NCBI GenBank assembly: GCA_041586735.1
Contig: JBFGZQ010000001.1
Span: forward strand, 186,001-250,000
Source: Motiliproteus sp041586735
GTDB taxonomy: Bacteria; Pseudomonadota; Gammaproteobacteria; Pseudomonadales; Balneatricaceae
Length of the DNA stretch: 64,000 bases
Direction: 5' to 3'
The number at the start of each line of letters is the position of its first letter. The stretch's first letter is position 1. The notes below the pieces were generated by a model that was not told the DNA's origin, did no database searches, and saw only the letters and a list, made by a program, of their open reading frames with translations. Positions 18,041-27,162 of this stretch are shown here, piece by piece. Both the position numbers and the translations under genes were made by a program.

Positions 18041-18844
18041 GTGGTTCCTAAACCCCTTTACGAGTTAATACCTTATCTGTACCTGTTGACCGGTAGCGCT
18101 ATTATAGTGGGCCTGGGTGGCTATACGACGCCTGTGGGTTTGTTGCTGTTCGCGATGGGTGCCTGGTTGTGGTTGATGCGTTCGGATTACCGTCGTATTA
18201 ACCGACGTCAGCCCCTGGGGGGCAAGCGTAGTTTTTTTTTGAGCAGGGCCCTCTATGAATTGCTGCCCTTCGGCTATGTATTGCTGGGACTGCTGATCTT
18301 TGGGCTGCTCGATCATCCGCTGCGGCTGTTTTCTGGTCCCTTGATGGTGGCGCTAGGGCTGGCTGTGTTGATGTTGCGCTCATCACAGCGTAAAAAACCC
18401 CAACCGGTTGTCCATCTCAGAGAGCGAGATGCCGAACCGATAGCTCCGACGCTGGCTGTCGATCATTCAGTCGACCATTCAATCGATCATTCAGTCAATA
18501 ATTCAATCGACGATTTAATCGACCAGGCTTATACCCAACTGATCTTAACCGAGCCGGTGTTTGCTGAAGCACAATACCAGCCCTCATCGGCTAACTGTGC
18601 TAGCTGTCAAATCGTTGATATTTGTGATTCAGTTAAACTCAGTCCGCAGGCGGTGCAGGAGATCATGCGTCTGAACCAGACGCTATCTCCCCATGACGCC
18701 TTTGAGCTCTATCACGAGCGAGTTGAGGATATTGAGAAGCGCAGGGTGTCTGAGGTGGAGCTGCAATCGGCACTCAAGCTGTTGTACCGTTATTCAGATC
18801 TCTGTGCCACTTGGCGTAAAACCGGGCGCTTGGGGACGTTATAA
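18041..18844 (+). CDS. Membrane protein with internal DHS(V/I) repeat and cytoplasmic domain
   Basis: This protein of about 267 residues is called from GTG 18041, which has a well-spaced GGAG ribosome site. It has two hydrophobic hairpins (about 8-45 and 72-108), a basic linker (RSSQRKKPQP), then a low-complexity tract DHSVDHSIDHSVNNSIDD encoded by a 12-bp DNA repeat. A soluble C-terminal domain with CASCQIVDIC follows, possibly a metal or redox site. I do not recognise the family. Confidence 0.6.
   Translation: MVPKPLYELIPYLYLLTGSAIIVGLGGYTTPVGLLLFAMGAWLWLMRSDYRRINRRQPLGGKRSFFLSRALYELLPFGYVLLGLLIFGLLDHPLRLFSGPLMVALGLAVLMLRSSQRKKPQPVVHLRERDAEPIAPTLAVDHSVDHSIDHSVNNSIDDLIDQAYTQLILTEPVFAEAQYQPSSANCASCQIVDICDSVKLSPQAVQEIMRLNQTLSPHDAFELYHERVEDIEKRRVSEVELQSALKLLYRYSDLCATWRKTGRLGTL
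18461..18520 (+). repeat. In-frame 12-bp tandem repeat, five copies
   Basis: Five 12-base units of the form GATCATTCAGTC with a few substitutions lie inside the membrane protein gene and encode repeated DHS(V/I) tetrapeptides. Because the unit is a multiple of three, copy number change would alter linker length without breaking the frame. Confidence 0.9.
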
Positions 18845-18863
18845 TCCTGATAGCGTCGCTGAG

Positions 18864-19628
18864 CTAGAGCGGTTTACTGAGGATCAGATGGATATAACGC
18901 GCCATCTGCACATAGGGGGGCTGCTGGCGAAAGCGGCGCTCTAGCTCCAAGATATCGTCAAAACTGTAGTTTTTCCTCACCGGCAGTGGTAGGTAGTCAT
19001 AAAAACAACGCACCCCAGCACGGCTCTTCAGCTGTAGATTCAGCGCTTCGAGCAGCGCTTCGATCTGTTGCGGATCACAGGGGTTGGTGGGAGTGAGTCC
19101 CGTACCATCGCCGTCTAAGTTCGGGCTCAGCGCCTTGCGAAAGTTACCCCGCAGGGCATTGCGCAACACGATGGAGTGGCGGTTATAAAACATCAGCGAT
19201 AGCTGGCCGCCCGGTTTGAGCCGCTGCTCCAGGCTCGTCAGCAGCGCGTTGGGATCAGCCACCCATTCCAGTACCGCGTGGCATAGGATCAGATCAAACT
19301 GCCGGGGTTCCTGTTGGCAATACTCGGTAATCGGGCTATGGATAAACTCGAACTGCGACTGCAGGCCCTCTGTCTCGGCTCGTTGTTTGGCTTCTTCAAG
19401 CATGGTGGCCGAGATATCACAGAGCACCAGTCGATGTCCTTGCTTGGCGCACCAGCCTGCCAGCTGCCCCTGGCCGCCCCCAGCATCGAGAACCAGTTGC
19501 CCAGGCACACTCAGCAGCTCGGCCAGATCTTGTTGTAACAGCGCCAGGCGAATCTGTCCCTTGGGGCTGTTATAAATATTGCGGTTAAAACGAGCGGATA
19601 AACGATCAAAGGGGGGCTGGGTAGTCAT
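18864..19628 (-). CDS. cmoM: tRNA 5-carboxymethoxyuridine methyltransferase CmoM
   Basis: This 254-residue SAM-dependent methyltransferase has FDRLSARFNRNIYNSPKGQIR, characteristic of CmoM (formerly SmtA), followed by motif I VLDAGGGQGQL and LVLCDIS, and the YNRHSIVLRN block. CmoM methylates cmo5U34 to mcmo5U34 in tRNA wobble positions. Length is normal for the family. It converges with the gene upstream on the plus strand. Confidence 0.9.
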   Translation of the reverse strand: MTTQPPFDRLSARFNRNIYNSPKGQIRLALLQQDLAELLSVPGQLVLDAGGGQGQLAGWCAKQGHRLVLCDISATMLEEAKQRAETEGLQSQFEFIHSPITEYCQQEPRQFDLILCHAVLEWVADPNALLTSLEQRLKPGGQLSLMFYNRHSIVLRNALRGNFRKALSPNLDGDGTGLTPTNPCDPQQIEALLEALNLQLKSRAGVRCFYDYLPLPVRKNYSFDDILELERRFRQQPPYVQMARYIHLILSKPL

Positions 19629-19773
19629 CGCTAGCGTAATCTTCTGGTGGCGGATAGGGGTTGTGCTGCGCAGGGCTGGCTAGTGTAGCGATAGCGGTAG
19701 CATTCGTCCTGATAATTTTCAGGACTTAGCGCGTAGCGTGGCAACGTATCGGTCGTTGCCGCTGCAGACGGGC

Positions 19774-20478
19774 TCAGAACAGTAGCTGCGCGGCATGCTG
19801 CCTGAGCCAGTGACGCTGTTGTGTCGGTGTCGGGCAAAAACGTTCGACCAGTTGCCAGAATGCACGGCTGTGGTTGAGGTGTTGCAGATGGCAGAGTTCA
19901 TGGACGATGACGTAATCCAGAACCTCTGGCGGCGCCATCATCAGCAGCGTATTGAGGCTGATCAGCCCGCGAGCGTTGCAGCTGCCCCAGCGGCTTTTAT
20001 AGGGGCGGATCTTCAATCCCTGCGGTTGTAGCCCGGTGATCTCGGCCCAGTACTCCAATCGGTCGGGCCAGTGCTGTTCCGCTTGTTGCTGATACCAGTG
20101 CTGGAGTAGCTCAGGCAGTGCGGGGTGATCGCCGCTCTGGGGGAGCTGCAGCGCCAACAGTCCCTGATGGCGGGTGATCCTTGGTCGGCTGCAGAGGTGG
20201 CTGGATTCGATCTGCAAGCGATGCGGTTGGCCATTGACTAACCAGCGTTCACCCTGGGTGTAGCTGCGGGCAGGGCGTGAGGACTGTTGCTGGCTCTGTT
20301 GTAACAGCGCTTGCTCGATCCAGTCGCGGCGCTGCTCAAGCAGTGCGTGAATGCTATGGGCAGGGGTGCCTTTGGGCGCCAGTACGCTGATCAGATCGGT
20401 GCCGATCCGCAGGGCGATAGAGCCTGTTCTGCGGGTGAATTTAACCTGCCAGGGTGCGCTAAACTGAGGCGCGCGCAT
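19774..20478 (-). CDS. YgjP-like M48/DUF45 metallopeptidase
   Basis: This 234-residue protein contains the zinc-binding motif VIVHELCHLQHLNHS (HExxH) and the upstream KSRWGSCNARGLISLN block typical of YgjP/WLM-type DUF45 proteins. Members are cytoplasmic metal-dependent hydrolases of poorly known role. It lies 2 bases downstream of the pyruvate kinase stop on the same strand, so the two are probably cotranscribed. Confidence 0.88.
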   Translation of the reverse strand: MRAPQFSAPWQVKFTRRTGSIALRIGTDLISVLAPKGTPAHSIHALLEQRRDWIEQALLQQSQQQSSRPARSYTQGERWLVNGQPHRLQIESSHLCSRPRITRHQGLLALQLPQSGDHPALPELLQHWYQQQAEQHWPDRLEYWAEITGLQPQGLKIRPYKSRWGSCNARGLISLNTLLMMAPPEVLDYVIVHELCHLQHLNHSRAFWQLVERFCPTPTQQRHWLRQHAAQLLF

Positions 20479-20480
20479 GG

Positions 20481-21908
20481 TTAGGGCAGCGCCCGTACCT
20501 GGACCGCGTCGACACCGGAACCGGCGATAATATCGGAGATCACCACCACTCGATCACCACGCTGCAGTCCGGCCTTCTGTTTGAGTACCGCAAAGGCGGT
20601 GTTGAGGGTTTTTTCCGGATCGCTGCTGAACTCGGTGCGGAACGGGTGCACGCTGCGGTTGAGCAGCAACTGGCGACGGGTGCGTGGATCATTGGTGAAG
20701 GCGTAAATAGGCGTCTTGTGCGGCTGGCAGTTGCTGATGTAGTTGGCCATCTTGCCGCGTCGGGTGATGACCAGGATCCCCCTGGCGTCGATGGCTTCAG
20801 CCAGCTCGACGGTGGCTGCGGCAAGATGCTGTTTTTCATCATTCTTGTTGAGTTTCGAGGCGAAATTCAACCCCGTGTCGGCCTCGGAGGTGCGGGCGAT
20901 ACGATCGAGAATCTCAACACATTTTATCGGGTGTTTGCCGATGGTGGTTTCGCCCGACAGCATCACTGCATCGGCGCCCTCGTAGACGGCGTTGGCGACA
21001 TCGGTCACCTCGGCACGGGTTGGAATCGGGTTCTCGATCATCGATTCGAGCAGATGGGTGGCGACGATGACGCGTTTGCCGCGCTCGATACAGAGGCGGA
21101 CGATGCGTCGCTGCACGCTGGGCAGTTGTTCGATATGGATCTCGACGCCCAGGTCACCTCGGGCCACCATGACTCCGTCTACGGCGTCGATGATCGACTC
21201 CAGATTACGCACCCCCTCCTGGTCTTCGATCTTGGCGATGATCTTGATTTTGCTGGCTTTAGGGCCAAGCAGTTGGCGTAGCTGGTGGATATCTTCGACT
21301 TCACGGACGAATGACAGAGCGATAAAGTCCAGCTCCTGCTCCATCGCAAAGAGGATATCGCCGCGATCTTTTTCGGTGATCGCCGGCAGGTTGACCCGAA
21401 TGCCCGGCAGGTTGACATGGCGCTTACTCTTGAGAATGCCGCCGTCGACCACCTTGCATTGCAGGTTAAGATCTTCCTTGCTCAACACATCCAGGTTGAT
21501 CAGGCCGTTATCGACGGTGATCCGGTCGCCGATCTGGACGCTATCCACCAGGTCGTCGTAGTTGACGTGAATCGAGGTTTGTTCGACATCCTCGCTGCCA
21601 CGCACCTTGATCGAGATAATATCGCCCTTTTTAAGCTGCAGCTCTTTGGCGATATCCCCGGTACGGATCTCCGGTCCCTGGGTATCGAGCAGAATAGGAA
21701 TAGGGTGTTTGACCCGTTTGTTGAGGGTGCGAATCGCCTTGATCACCTGCGCGTGAGAGTCGTGATCACCGTGAGACATGTTCAGCCGGACCACGTTCAT
21801 GCCGGCGTGATAGAGCTGCTCGAGCATCTCCAAGCTTTGGCTTACAGGGCCGATGGTGCAGATGATTTTGGTTTTGCGTAGCGGCGGGGTGCTGGTGAGA
21901 TCGGTCAT
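20481..21908 (-). CDS. pyk: Pyruvate kinase
   Basis: Converts phosphoenolpyruvate and ADP to pyruvate and ATP. The 475-residue protein has KTKIICTIGP at the N-terminus, the NMSHG motif, the catalytic signature IAKIEDQEGV with its lysine, MVARGDLGVE, and the effector-domain end SGVDAVQVR. Length and architecture match the bacterial tetrameric enzyme. The neighbour downstream is the YgjP-like peptidase. Confidence 0.97.
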   Translation of the reverse strand: MTDLTSTPPLRKTKIICTIGPVSQSLEMLEQLYHAGMNVVRLNMSHGDHDSHAQVIKAIRTLNKRVKHPIPILLDTQGPEIRTGDIAKELQLKKGDIISIKVRGSEDVEQTSIHVNYDDLVDSVQIGDRITVDNGLINLDVLSKEDLNLQCKVVDGGILKSKRHVNLPGIRVNLPAITEKDRGDILFAMEQELDFIALSFVREVEDIHQLRQLLGPKASKIKIIAKIEDQEGVRNLESIIDAVDGVMVARGDLGVEIHIEQLPSVQRRIVRLCIERGKRVIVATHLLESMIENPIPTRAEVTDVANAVYEGADAVMLSGETTIGKHPIKCVEILDRIARTSEADTGLNFASKLNKNDEKQHLAAATVELAEAIDARGILVITRRGKMANYISNCQPHKTPIYAFTNDPRTRRQLLLNRSVHPFRTEFSSDPEKTLNTAFAVLKQKAGLQRGDRVVVISDIIAGSGVDAVQVRALP

Positions 21909-22015
21909 ATCCGGATGTCCATAGGCTGGCGCTGTTGCGGTGTGAAATGATTAGACTACGTATGCTAACAGGCTGTGCGCACTCATAGGCGGCGGGTACT
22001 GGCAGGGCTCGGCTG

Positions 22016-22828
22016 TCAGGGTGTTTCGAGACGAGCCAGCAGTAGCGTGTACTGCTTGCCATCGGTTTCGGTCTGGTGCAGCTTGACGAGTACGTGGTCG
22101 AGATTTTTGGCAAACCAGAGCGTGGTTTTACGGGTGCTGTGTTCACCTCTGTCACGCACCACCTTGAGGGTCTCAAAGCTACCTGCAGGGGTGTTGATGC
22201 GCTCTTCGCCGATACGATCAAACTCTAGCGCTTTGAGGTGATCGCCGTCAGCCAGAGAGTAGCGCATCTCGCTCAGGCCTGCCTTGAGGTCCTGCCAGAG
22301 CTGGATCTGATAACTGACGTTGTCGTGGGTTTTATTGTCTAAGAGTAGCGTCGTTGAAGGCCCTTTAGCCGTGTGGGTGGCGGTGCCGTCTGACCAGTTA
22401 AATAACTGCTTGCTCTGTTTGCTCTTGGTAAAAGTCTTGCGGTAATAGCGGTATTCGATGGGACGCAACTGTTGTTGCAGAATTTCGAAGCGACTGCTCT
22501 CTTCTATGTTGGCCATCATGGCGTTGGCTTGCATCGACAGTAACCATTGGCCGTTTGGCAGGGCTTTGAGCTCCCGGACCGCCTCGCCAGAGATATTAAC
22601 GCCCAGGTCAAATTGGGCCTGATAGTAGGCCTTAAAGGGTGTCAGCTGGTAGTAGCTGGGGCGAGCTTGCGTGGCGGTTATTTGCGGTGTGGTGCTGGCT
22701 GATGAGGCGCTGGATGATGAGGGTGTTTGTAGTGTTAGGCTATCACCGCCGGCGAAGCTGGATGCGGCCAGTAGCGGCGATAGCACAAGCGTCAGCTGTA
22801 AACTGTTGCGTTTGAACCATCGCTGCAT
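22016..22828 (-). CDS. DUF3108 periplasmic protein
   Basis: This 270-residue protein has an N-terminal signal peptide (about 1-27, NSLQLTLVLSPLLAASSFAGG), a low-complexity Ser/Thr-rich spacer, and a DUF3108 domain starting at TPFKAYYQAQFDLGVNISGEA and including FNWSDGTA. It is probably periplasmic and beta-barrel-like; function unknown. It follows purN by 11 bases on the same strand. This purM-purN-DUF3108 order is known in pseudomonads and relatives. Confidence 0.88.
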   Translation of the reverse strand: MQRWFKRNSLQLTLVLSPLLAASSFAGGDSLTLQTPSSSSASSASTTPQITATQARPSYYQLTPFKAYYQAQFDLGVNISGEAVRELKALPNGQWLLSMQANAMMANIEESSRFEILQQQLRPIEYRYYRKTFTKSKQSKQLFNWSDGTATHTAKGPSTTLLLDNKTHDNVSYQIQLWQDLKAGLSEMRYSLADGDHLKALEFDRIGEERINTPAGSFETLKVVRDRGEHSTRKTTLWFAKNLDHVLVKLHQTETDGKQYTLLLARLETP

Positions 22829-22839
22829 GTTGAGATTCC

Positions 22840-23550
22840 TTATATGCGGCTATCCAGCTGGCAGCCCGTTGCTGGTAGTGGCTGGCCGTCAATGAGGGCC
22901 TGGCCATTACGGTAGGTGAGACGGCCTTCGGTGAACCATTTGATCGCTAACGGGTAGATGATGTGTTCCTGGGTCAGGACGCGTTCGGCCAGCGCCAGGG
23001 GATTATCATCGGGCTCGATCGGTACGATCGCCTGCATGACCAGCGGCCCGCCATCGAGCTCCTCGGTCACGAAGTGGATGGTAACCCCGTGCTCGGTTTC
23101 GCCGTCCTGGATCGCCCGCAAATGGGTCCGCAGCCCACGGTACTTGGGCAGCAACGACGGGTGAATGTTCAACATCCGCCCTTCATAATGGCGGGTAAAA
23201 TCAGCCGTCAAGATGCGCATAAAACCTGCCAGCACGATCAGATCGGGCTGAATGCCATCGATCAGATGGATCAGTTCGGCCTCGAAGGCTTCGCGGCTGG
23301 TGTAGCCGGTATGATCGAGAGTGATCGCTTCGATGCTGGCAGCCCGTGCGCGTTCTAAGCCCTTCACCTCGGGACGATTGCTGATCACCGCGCTGATCTC
23401 GGCATCGATCTGTTTGGCCGCGACCGCATCGATAATCGCCTGCAAGTTAGAGCCGCTACCCGAGATCAGTACCACGATTCGCGGTTTGGGCTCGGGTTCG
23501 GATGGCGCTGCAGGCTGAGACTGGAGGTGGATTCTAGCGTCGCTACTCAT
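22840..23550 (-). CDS. purN: Phosphoribosylglycinamide formyltransferase (GAR transformylase 1)
   Basis: Transfers the formyl group of 10-formyl-THF to GAR in purine synthesis. Motifs present are IVVLISGSGSNLQAIIDA, LAGFMRILTADF and NIHPSLLPKYRGLRTH with the catalytic His, and the later Asp region. A 20-residue proline-rich N-terminal extension precedes the domain; a start at MSSDARIH is retained because it overlaps the purM stop. It is translationally coupled to purM by a one-base overlap. Confidence 0.95.
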   Translation of the reverse strand: MSSDARIHLQSQPAAPSEPEPKPRIVVLISGSGSNLQAIIDAVAAKQIDAEISAVISNRPEVKGLERARAASIEAITLDHTGYTSREAFEAELIHLIDGIQPDLIVLAGFMRILTADFTRHYEGRMLNIHPSLLPKYRGLRTHLRAIQDGETEHGVTIHFVTEELDGGPLVMQAIVPIEPDDNPLALAERVLTQEHIIYPLAIKWFTEGRLTYRNGQALIDGQPLPATGCQLDSRI

Positions 23551-24617
23551 CAGTCGTTCAGGCCCTGGAGTTCTACCTGCTCTTCATCGGCCGAGGCCGC
23601 TTCAATATGGCCGATCAGAATGGCCTCTTCACCTTCGGCTTTGAGTAACGCAACCGCGGCGTCGGCCTGGTTGGCCGGTACCACCAGTACCATGCCGATA
23701 CCGCAGTTGAGGGTGCGGTGCATCTCATGTTCGTTGACGTTACCCTGCTGTTGCAGCCAGTTAAAAATTTCTGGGCGCTGCCAGCTGCGGGTATCGATCA
23801 CCGCTTTAGCGTTCTCGGGTAATACTCGGGGGATATTTTCCAGTAAGCCGCCGCCGGTGATATGCGACAGGGCGTTGACCTGGGATTCGCGAATCAGCTT
23901 TAGCAGCGGTTTGACGTAGATCCGGGTGGGCTTGAGCAGCGCGTCGCCAAGGGTTTTATTGCCTTCGGTGCCGTCGCCAAATGGGGCGTTGATATCGGCA
24001 CCACGGACTTCGATGATCTTGCGGATCAACGAGTAGCCGTTCGAATGCGGGCCTGATGAGGGTAGGCCGATCAACACATCACCGACCTGCACGTTGCTGC
24101 CATCGATAATCTCAGATTTCTCGACCACGCCAACACAGAATCCGGCCAGATCGTAATCTTCGCCCTCATACATGCCGGGCATCTCGGCCGTCTCACCGCC
24201 GACCAATGAGCAGCCCGCCAGTAAACAGCCTTCGCCAATGCCGGTGACCACATCGGCGGCGATATCGACATTGAGTTTGCCGGTGGCGTAATAGTCCAGG
24301 AAGAATAGTGGCTCAGCCCCGGAGACGATCAGGTCGTTGACACACATAGCCACCAGATCGATGCCGATCTTGTCGTGTTTATTCAGGTCCATCGCGACCC
24401 GCAATTTAGTGCCGACGCCGTCCGTGCCAGACACCAGTACTGGGTGCTTGTAGCCGCTGGGCAGCTCACAGAGTGCGCCGAAGCCACCCAGGCCCGCCAT
24501 GACTTCGGGGCGGCGAGTACGCTTGGCAACGCCTTTGATGCGCTCGACCAGAGCATTGCCGGCATCGATATCAACGCCTGCATCTTTATAACTGATTGAA
24601 TCGGTGGGGTGGGTCAT
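23550..24617 (-). CDS. purM: Phosphoribosylformylglycinamidine cyclo-ligase (AIR synthetase)
   Basis: This 355-residue enzyme makes AIR from FGAM with ATP. The start at 24617 (MTHPTDSISYKDAGVDIDAGN) matches the family N-terminus better than the ATG ten codons upstream. Signature stretches are GTDGVGTKL, DLVAMCVND, GGETAEMPG and HITGGGLLENIPR. It is the first gene of purM-purN, divergent from the DUF2066 gene as in pseudomonads. Confidence 0.96.
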   Translation of the reverse strand: MTHPTDSISYKDAGVDIDAGNALVERIKGVAKRTRRPEVMAGLGGFGALCELPSGYKHPVLVSGTDGVGTKLRVAMDLNKHDKIGIDLVAMCVNDLIVSGAEPLFFLDYYATGKLNVDIAADVVTGIGEGCLLAGCSLVGGETAEMPGMYEGEDYDLAGFCVGVVEKSEIIDGSNVQVGDVLIGLPSSGPHSNGYSLIRKIIEVRGADINAPFGDGTEGNKTLGDALLKPTRIYVKPLLKLIRESQVNALSHITGGGLLENIPRVLPENAKAVIDTRSWQRPEIFNWLQQQGNVNEHEMHRTLNCGIGMVLVVPANQADAAVALLKAEGEEAILIGHIEAASADEEQVELQGLND

Positions 24618-24829
24618 AGGGGTTCGGAACCTGTCTGGCAGTGCCACAAATTTAAGCCGGATATTCTACCAGTTTGATCCCGGCGAGGTCATCTTCTGGA
24701 GGGCAAAAAGGCCCAGCTTTTTCGAGTGATCGGTGCAGAGGCCGCTTTGGCTTGCCCACGCCATGGTTTATGCTGTCGCCATTGTCAGGGTCACCGGGAT
24801 GTGCCGGACGTCCTCAACCCGGAGTGAAT

Positions 24830-25930
24830 GTGAGATCGGTTATGCAAATAAGTGTCGTACTTAGAGTCGGATTAAGAGCGGTGCTGGTTTGGCTGCTGCT
24901 ACTGACCAGTGTTCAGGCCTCACGGATGGGCGAGCTGTACAGTGCTGAATTGCTGGTAGCGGAGCAGTCGGTGCGGATCGCGCCCGCGCTGGTGAGTCGG
25001 GCATTACAGCAGGTGCTGGTTAAGGTGAGTGGGCGCCGCGATAGTATTGAGCAACCTGCGATTGTTGCCGCGCTGGCTGAGTCGAGTCGCTACATCCAGA
25101 AATTCAGTTATCAGAGCACCCGGCAGCCGCTGGCGACCGACGATGGCCCTGAGCTGCTGACGCATCGGCTTAGTATCGATTTTGAACGCACCCTGGTTGA
25201 TCAATTGCTGGCCCGTGCTGGGCTGCGCCCGCTGGGGGCGGTACGTCCGGGGGTGCTGATATGGCTGTTGGAGGAGCGGGATACGCAGCGTGAGTTTTTA
25301 GGACGGGATGAAGATCCGGTGTTTAGCGCCATGAAGCAACGCGCTCGCGAGCGCGGCTTGCCAGTATTTCGGCCGTTGATGGATCTGGAGGATCAGCAGG
25401 CGCTGCCGATCGCGGATGCCTGGGGTTTTTTTCGCGGCGCTATCAGCTCGGCATCCAGTCGCTATCAGACCGAGTCGATACTGGTCGGGCGCCTGTATCG
25501 CAATCCGAGCGGCGACTGGGTCAGCCAGTGGTTGTTGCTGACGTCTGCCGAGGATAGTCAAAGTTTTAACGGCCAGGGTGTGGGACTTAATGAGCATCTG
25601 AGTTCTGCGGTTGATCTGGCCGCTGACCGGCTGTTCGCCAACTTTGTCGGCCCGCTGGGCGAGCTGGACTCAGGCTCTGTGGTGTTGGAGATCGAGGCCG
25701 TCGCTTCGGTGGATGATTATTTTCAGATCACCCAGTACTTGCAGGAGTTGCCAGCAGTCAAGGGGATTACGTTGCAAAACCTGAATGATGATCGGTTGCT
25801 GCTGCAGCTGCAGATAGAGGGTGCTGCCAGTCAGCTCAGAGGCGCTATCGGGCTTAACCGACGCTTTAAGGCGCTGCCTGGCTATGCGGGCGGACCGCCA
25901 ACACAGCTTAATTATCGCTGGCTGCGTTAA
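24830..25930 (+). CDS. DUF2066 domain protein with signal peptide
   Basis: The protein carries an N-terminal signal peptide (VGLRAVLVWLLLLTSVQAS) and a DUF2066 domain (LYSAELLVAEQS..., VLVKVSGRRDS..., VLIWLLEERD). GTG 24830 has a well-placed GGAG; ATG 24842 is an alternative, and the longer upstream frame is discounted. It is probably periplasmic or lipid-facing; function unknown. It stands 73 bases before the PerM-like permease and hda. Confidence 0.82.
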   Translation: MRSVMQISVVLRVGLRAVLVWLLLLTSVQASRMGELYSAELLVAEQSVRIAPALVSRALQQVLVKVSGRRDSIEQPAIVAALAESSRYIQKFSYQSTRQPLATDDGPELLTHRLSIDFERTLVDQLLARAGLRPLGAVRPGVLIWLLEERDTQREFLGRDEDPVFSAMKQRARERGLPVFRPLMDLEDQQALPIADAWGFFRGAISSASSRYQTESILVGRLYRNPSGDWVSQWLLLTSAEDSQSFNGQGVGLNEHLSSAVDLAADRLFANFVGPLGELDSGSVVLEIEAVASVDDYFQITQYLQELPAVKGITLQNLNDDRLLLQLQIEGAASQLRGAIGLNRRFKALPGYAGGPPTQLNYRWLR

Positions 25931-26003
25931 GGCTGTGCGTTATTAATCCCGCTCGTTGATACAGCTGTTGATCGCTAGAACAATGTGCGGCTAAGGAGGC
26001 TAG

Positions 26004-27122
26004 ATGACCGATTCGCAACGCTGGTTCGTGCTCTGCCTGGCGCTGATGAGCGCCGGGCTGTTCTATCTGCTGGCGCCGATCCTGTTCCCGTTTCTGACCG
26101 GCATGCTGCTGGCGTATATGGGTGATCCGCTGGCGGATCGGCTTCAGCGCGGCGGACTGTCAAGAACCCTGGCGGTGGTGATCGTGTTTGCCGGGCTGAT
26201 CCTGAGCTTTGTGGTGGTCATGTTATGGTTGCTGCCGCAGTTGGGTCGGCAGCTAGAAAATCTGAGTCTGCAGGTCCCGCTATTATTTGACTGGCTCAGG
26301 CAGGTGGTGCTTCCCTGGCTGGAGGGGCTCTCCGGGATGGATCTGTCGGCGCTGGAGCTGGATCGGGTACGGCAGATGCTAATGGATAACTGGCGTACGG
26401 GTGGTGATCTATTGGCCCAGCTATTAGGGCAGGCCTCACGCTCCGGACTGCTGTTGATCAACTGGTCGATTAACCTGACGCTGATCCCGGTGGTGGCGTT
26501 CTACCTGTTGCGTGATTGGGATCGTATCCTCGCCCAAATAGCCGAGATGCTGCCGCGTAATCTAGAGTCTAGGGTGAGCCGCTGGGCCAGCGAGTGCGAT
26601 GAGGTGCTGGGGGCGTTTATCAAGGGACAGCTCTGGGTGATGCTGTTGTTAGGATGCTTCTACGGCCTGGGTCTGGGATTGATCGGCCTGGATCTGGCGC
26701 TGATACTCGGGGTGATCGCAGGGCTGGCGAGTATCGTCCCCTACATGGGCTTTATTATCGGTATTGGCGCATCGCTGATAGCGGCGATGTTACAGTTCAA
26801 CGAGCTGTATTATCTGGTGCTGGTCGGTGTGGTGTTTGCTGCCGGACAGGTGCTGGAGGCGATGTTACTGACCCCGGTGCTGGTGGGCGACAAAATTGGT
26901 CTGCATCCGGTGGCGGTAATTTTTGCCATTATGGCGGGTGGTCAACTGTTCGGTGTTACCGGTGTACTGCTGGCGCTACCCGTTGCGGCGGTGGTGATGG
27001 TATTGCTGCGTCACCTACATCAGGGGTATCGTGATAGCCCGTTATACAGTGCCGCGAGCCCTTCACTGCAGGATACGCTTGCCGATACGCCAGAGCGGCC
27101 TGCTGATAACTCGGCACCCTAG
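26004..27122 (+). CDS. AI-2E/PerM family transporter
   Basis: This 372-residue protein has about eight hydrophobic segments and AI-2E family features: LAPILFPFLTGMLLAYMGDPLADRL at the N-terminus, a long amphipathic central region, then IKGQLWVMLLLGCFYGLGL and LTPVLVGDKIGLHPVAVIFA. The family includes TqsA and PerM; the substrate here is unknown. Gene order (DUF2066, PerM-like, hda) is conserved in pseudomonads. Confidence 0.9.
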   Translation: MTDSQRWFVLCLALMSAGLFYLLAPILFPFLTGMLLAYMGDPLADRLQRGGLSRTLAVVIVFAGLILSFVVVMLWLLPQLGRQLENLSLQVPLLFDWLRQVVLPWLEGLSGMDLSALELDRVRQMLMDNWRTGGDLLAQLLGQASRSGLLLINWSINLTLIPVVAFYLLRDWDRILAQIAEMLPRNLESRVSRWASECDEVLGAFIKGQLWVMLLLGCFYGLGLGLIGLDLALILGVIAGLASIVPYMGFIIGIGASLIAAMLQFNELYYLVLVGVVFAAGQVLEAMLLTPVLVGDKIGLHPVAVIFAIMAGGQLFGVTGVLLALPVAAVVMVLLRHLHQGYRDSPLYSAASPSLQDTLADTPERPADNSAP

Positions 27123-27162
27123 GTGTGAACGTCCTCATTCTTAACTCAGGATCTGAATTTTA

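Noticed and set aside
20646..21281. Plus-strand frame opposite pyruvate kinase
   Set aside because: Mirror of pyk codon bias without homology or ribosome site.
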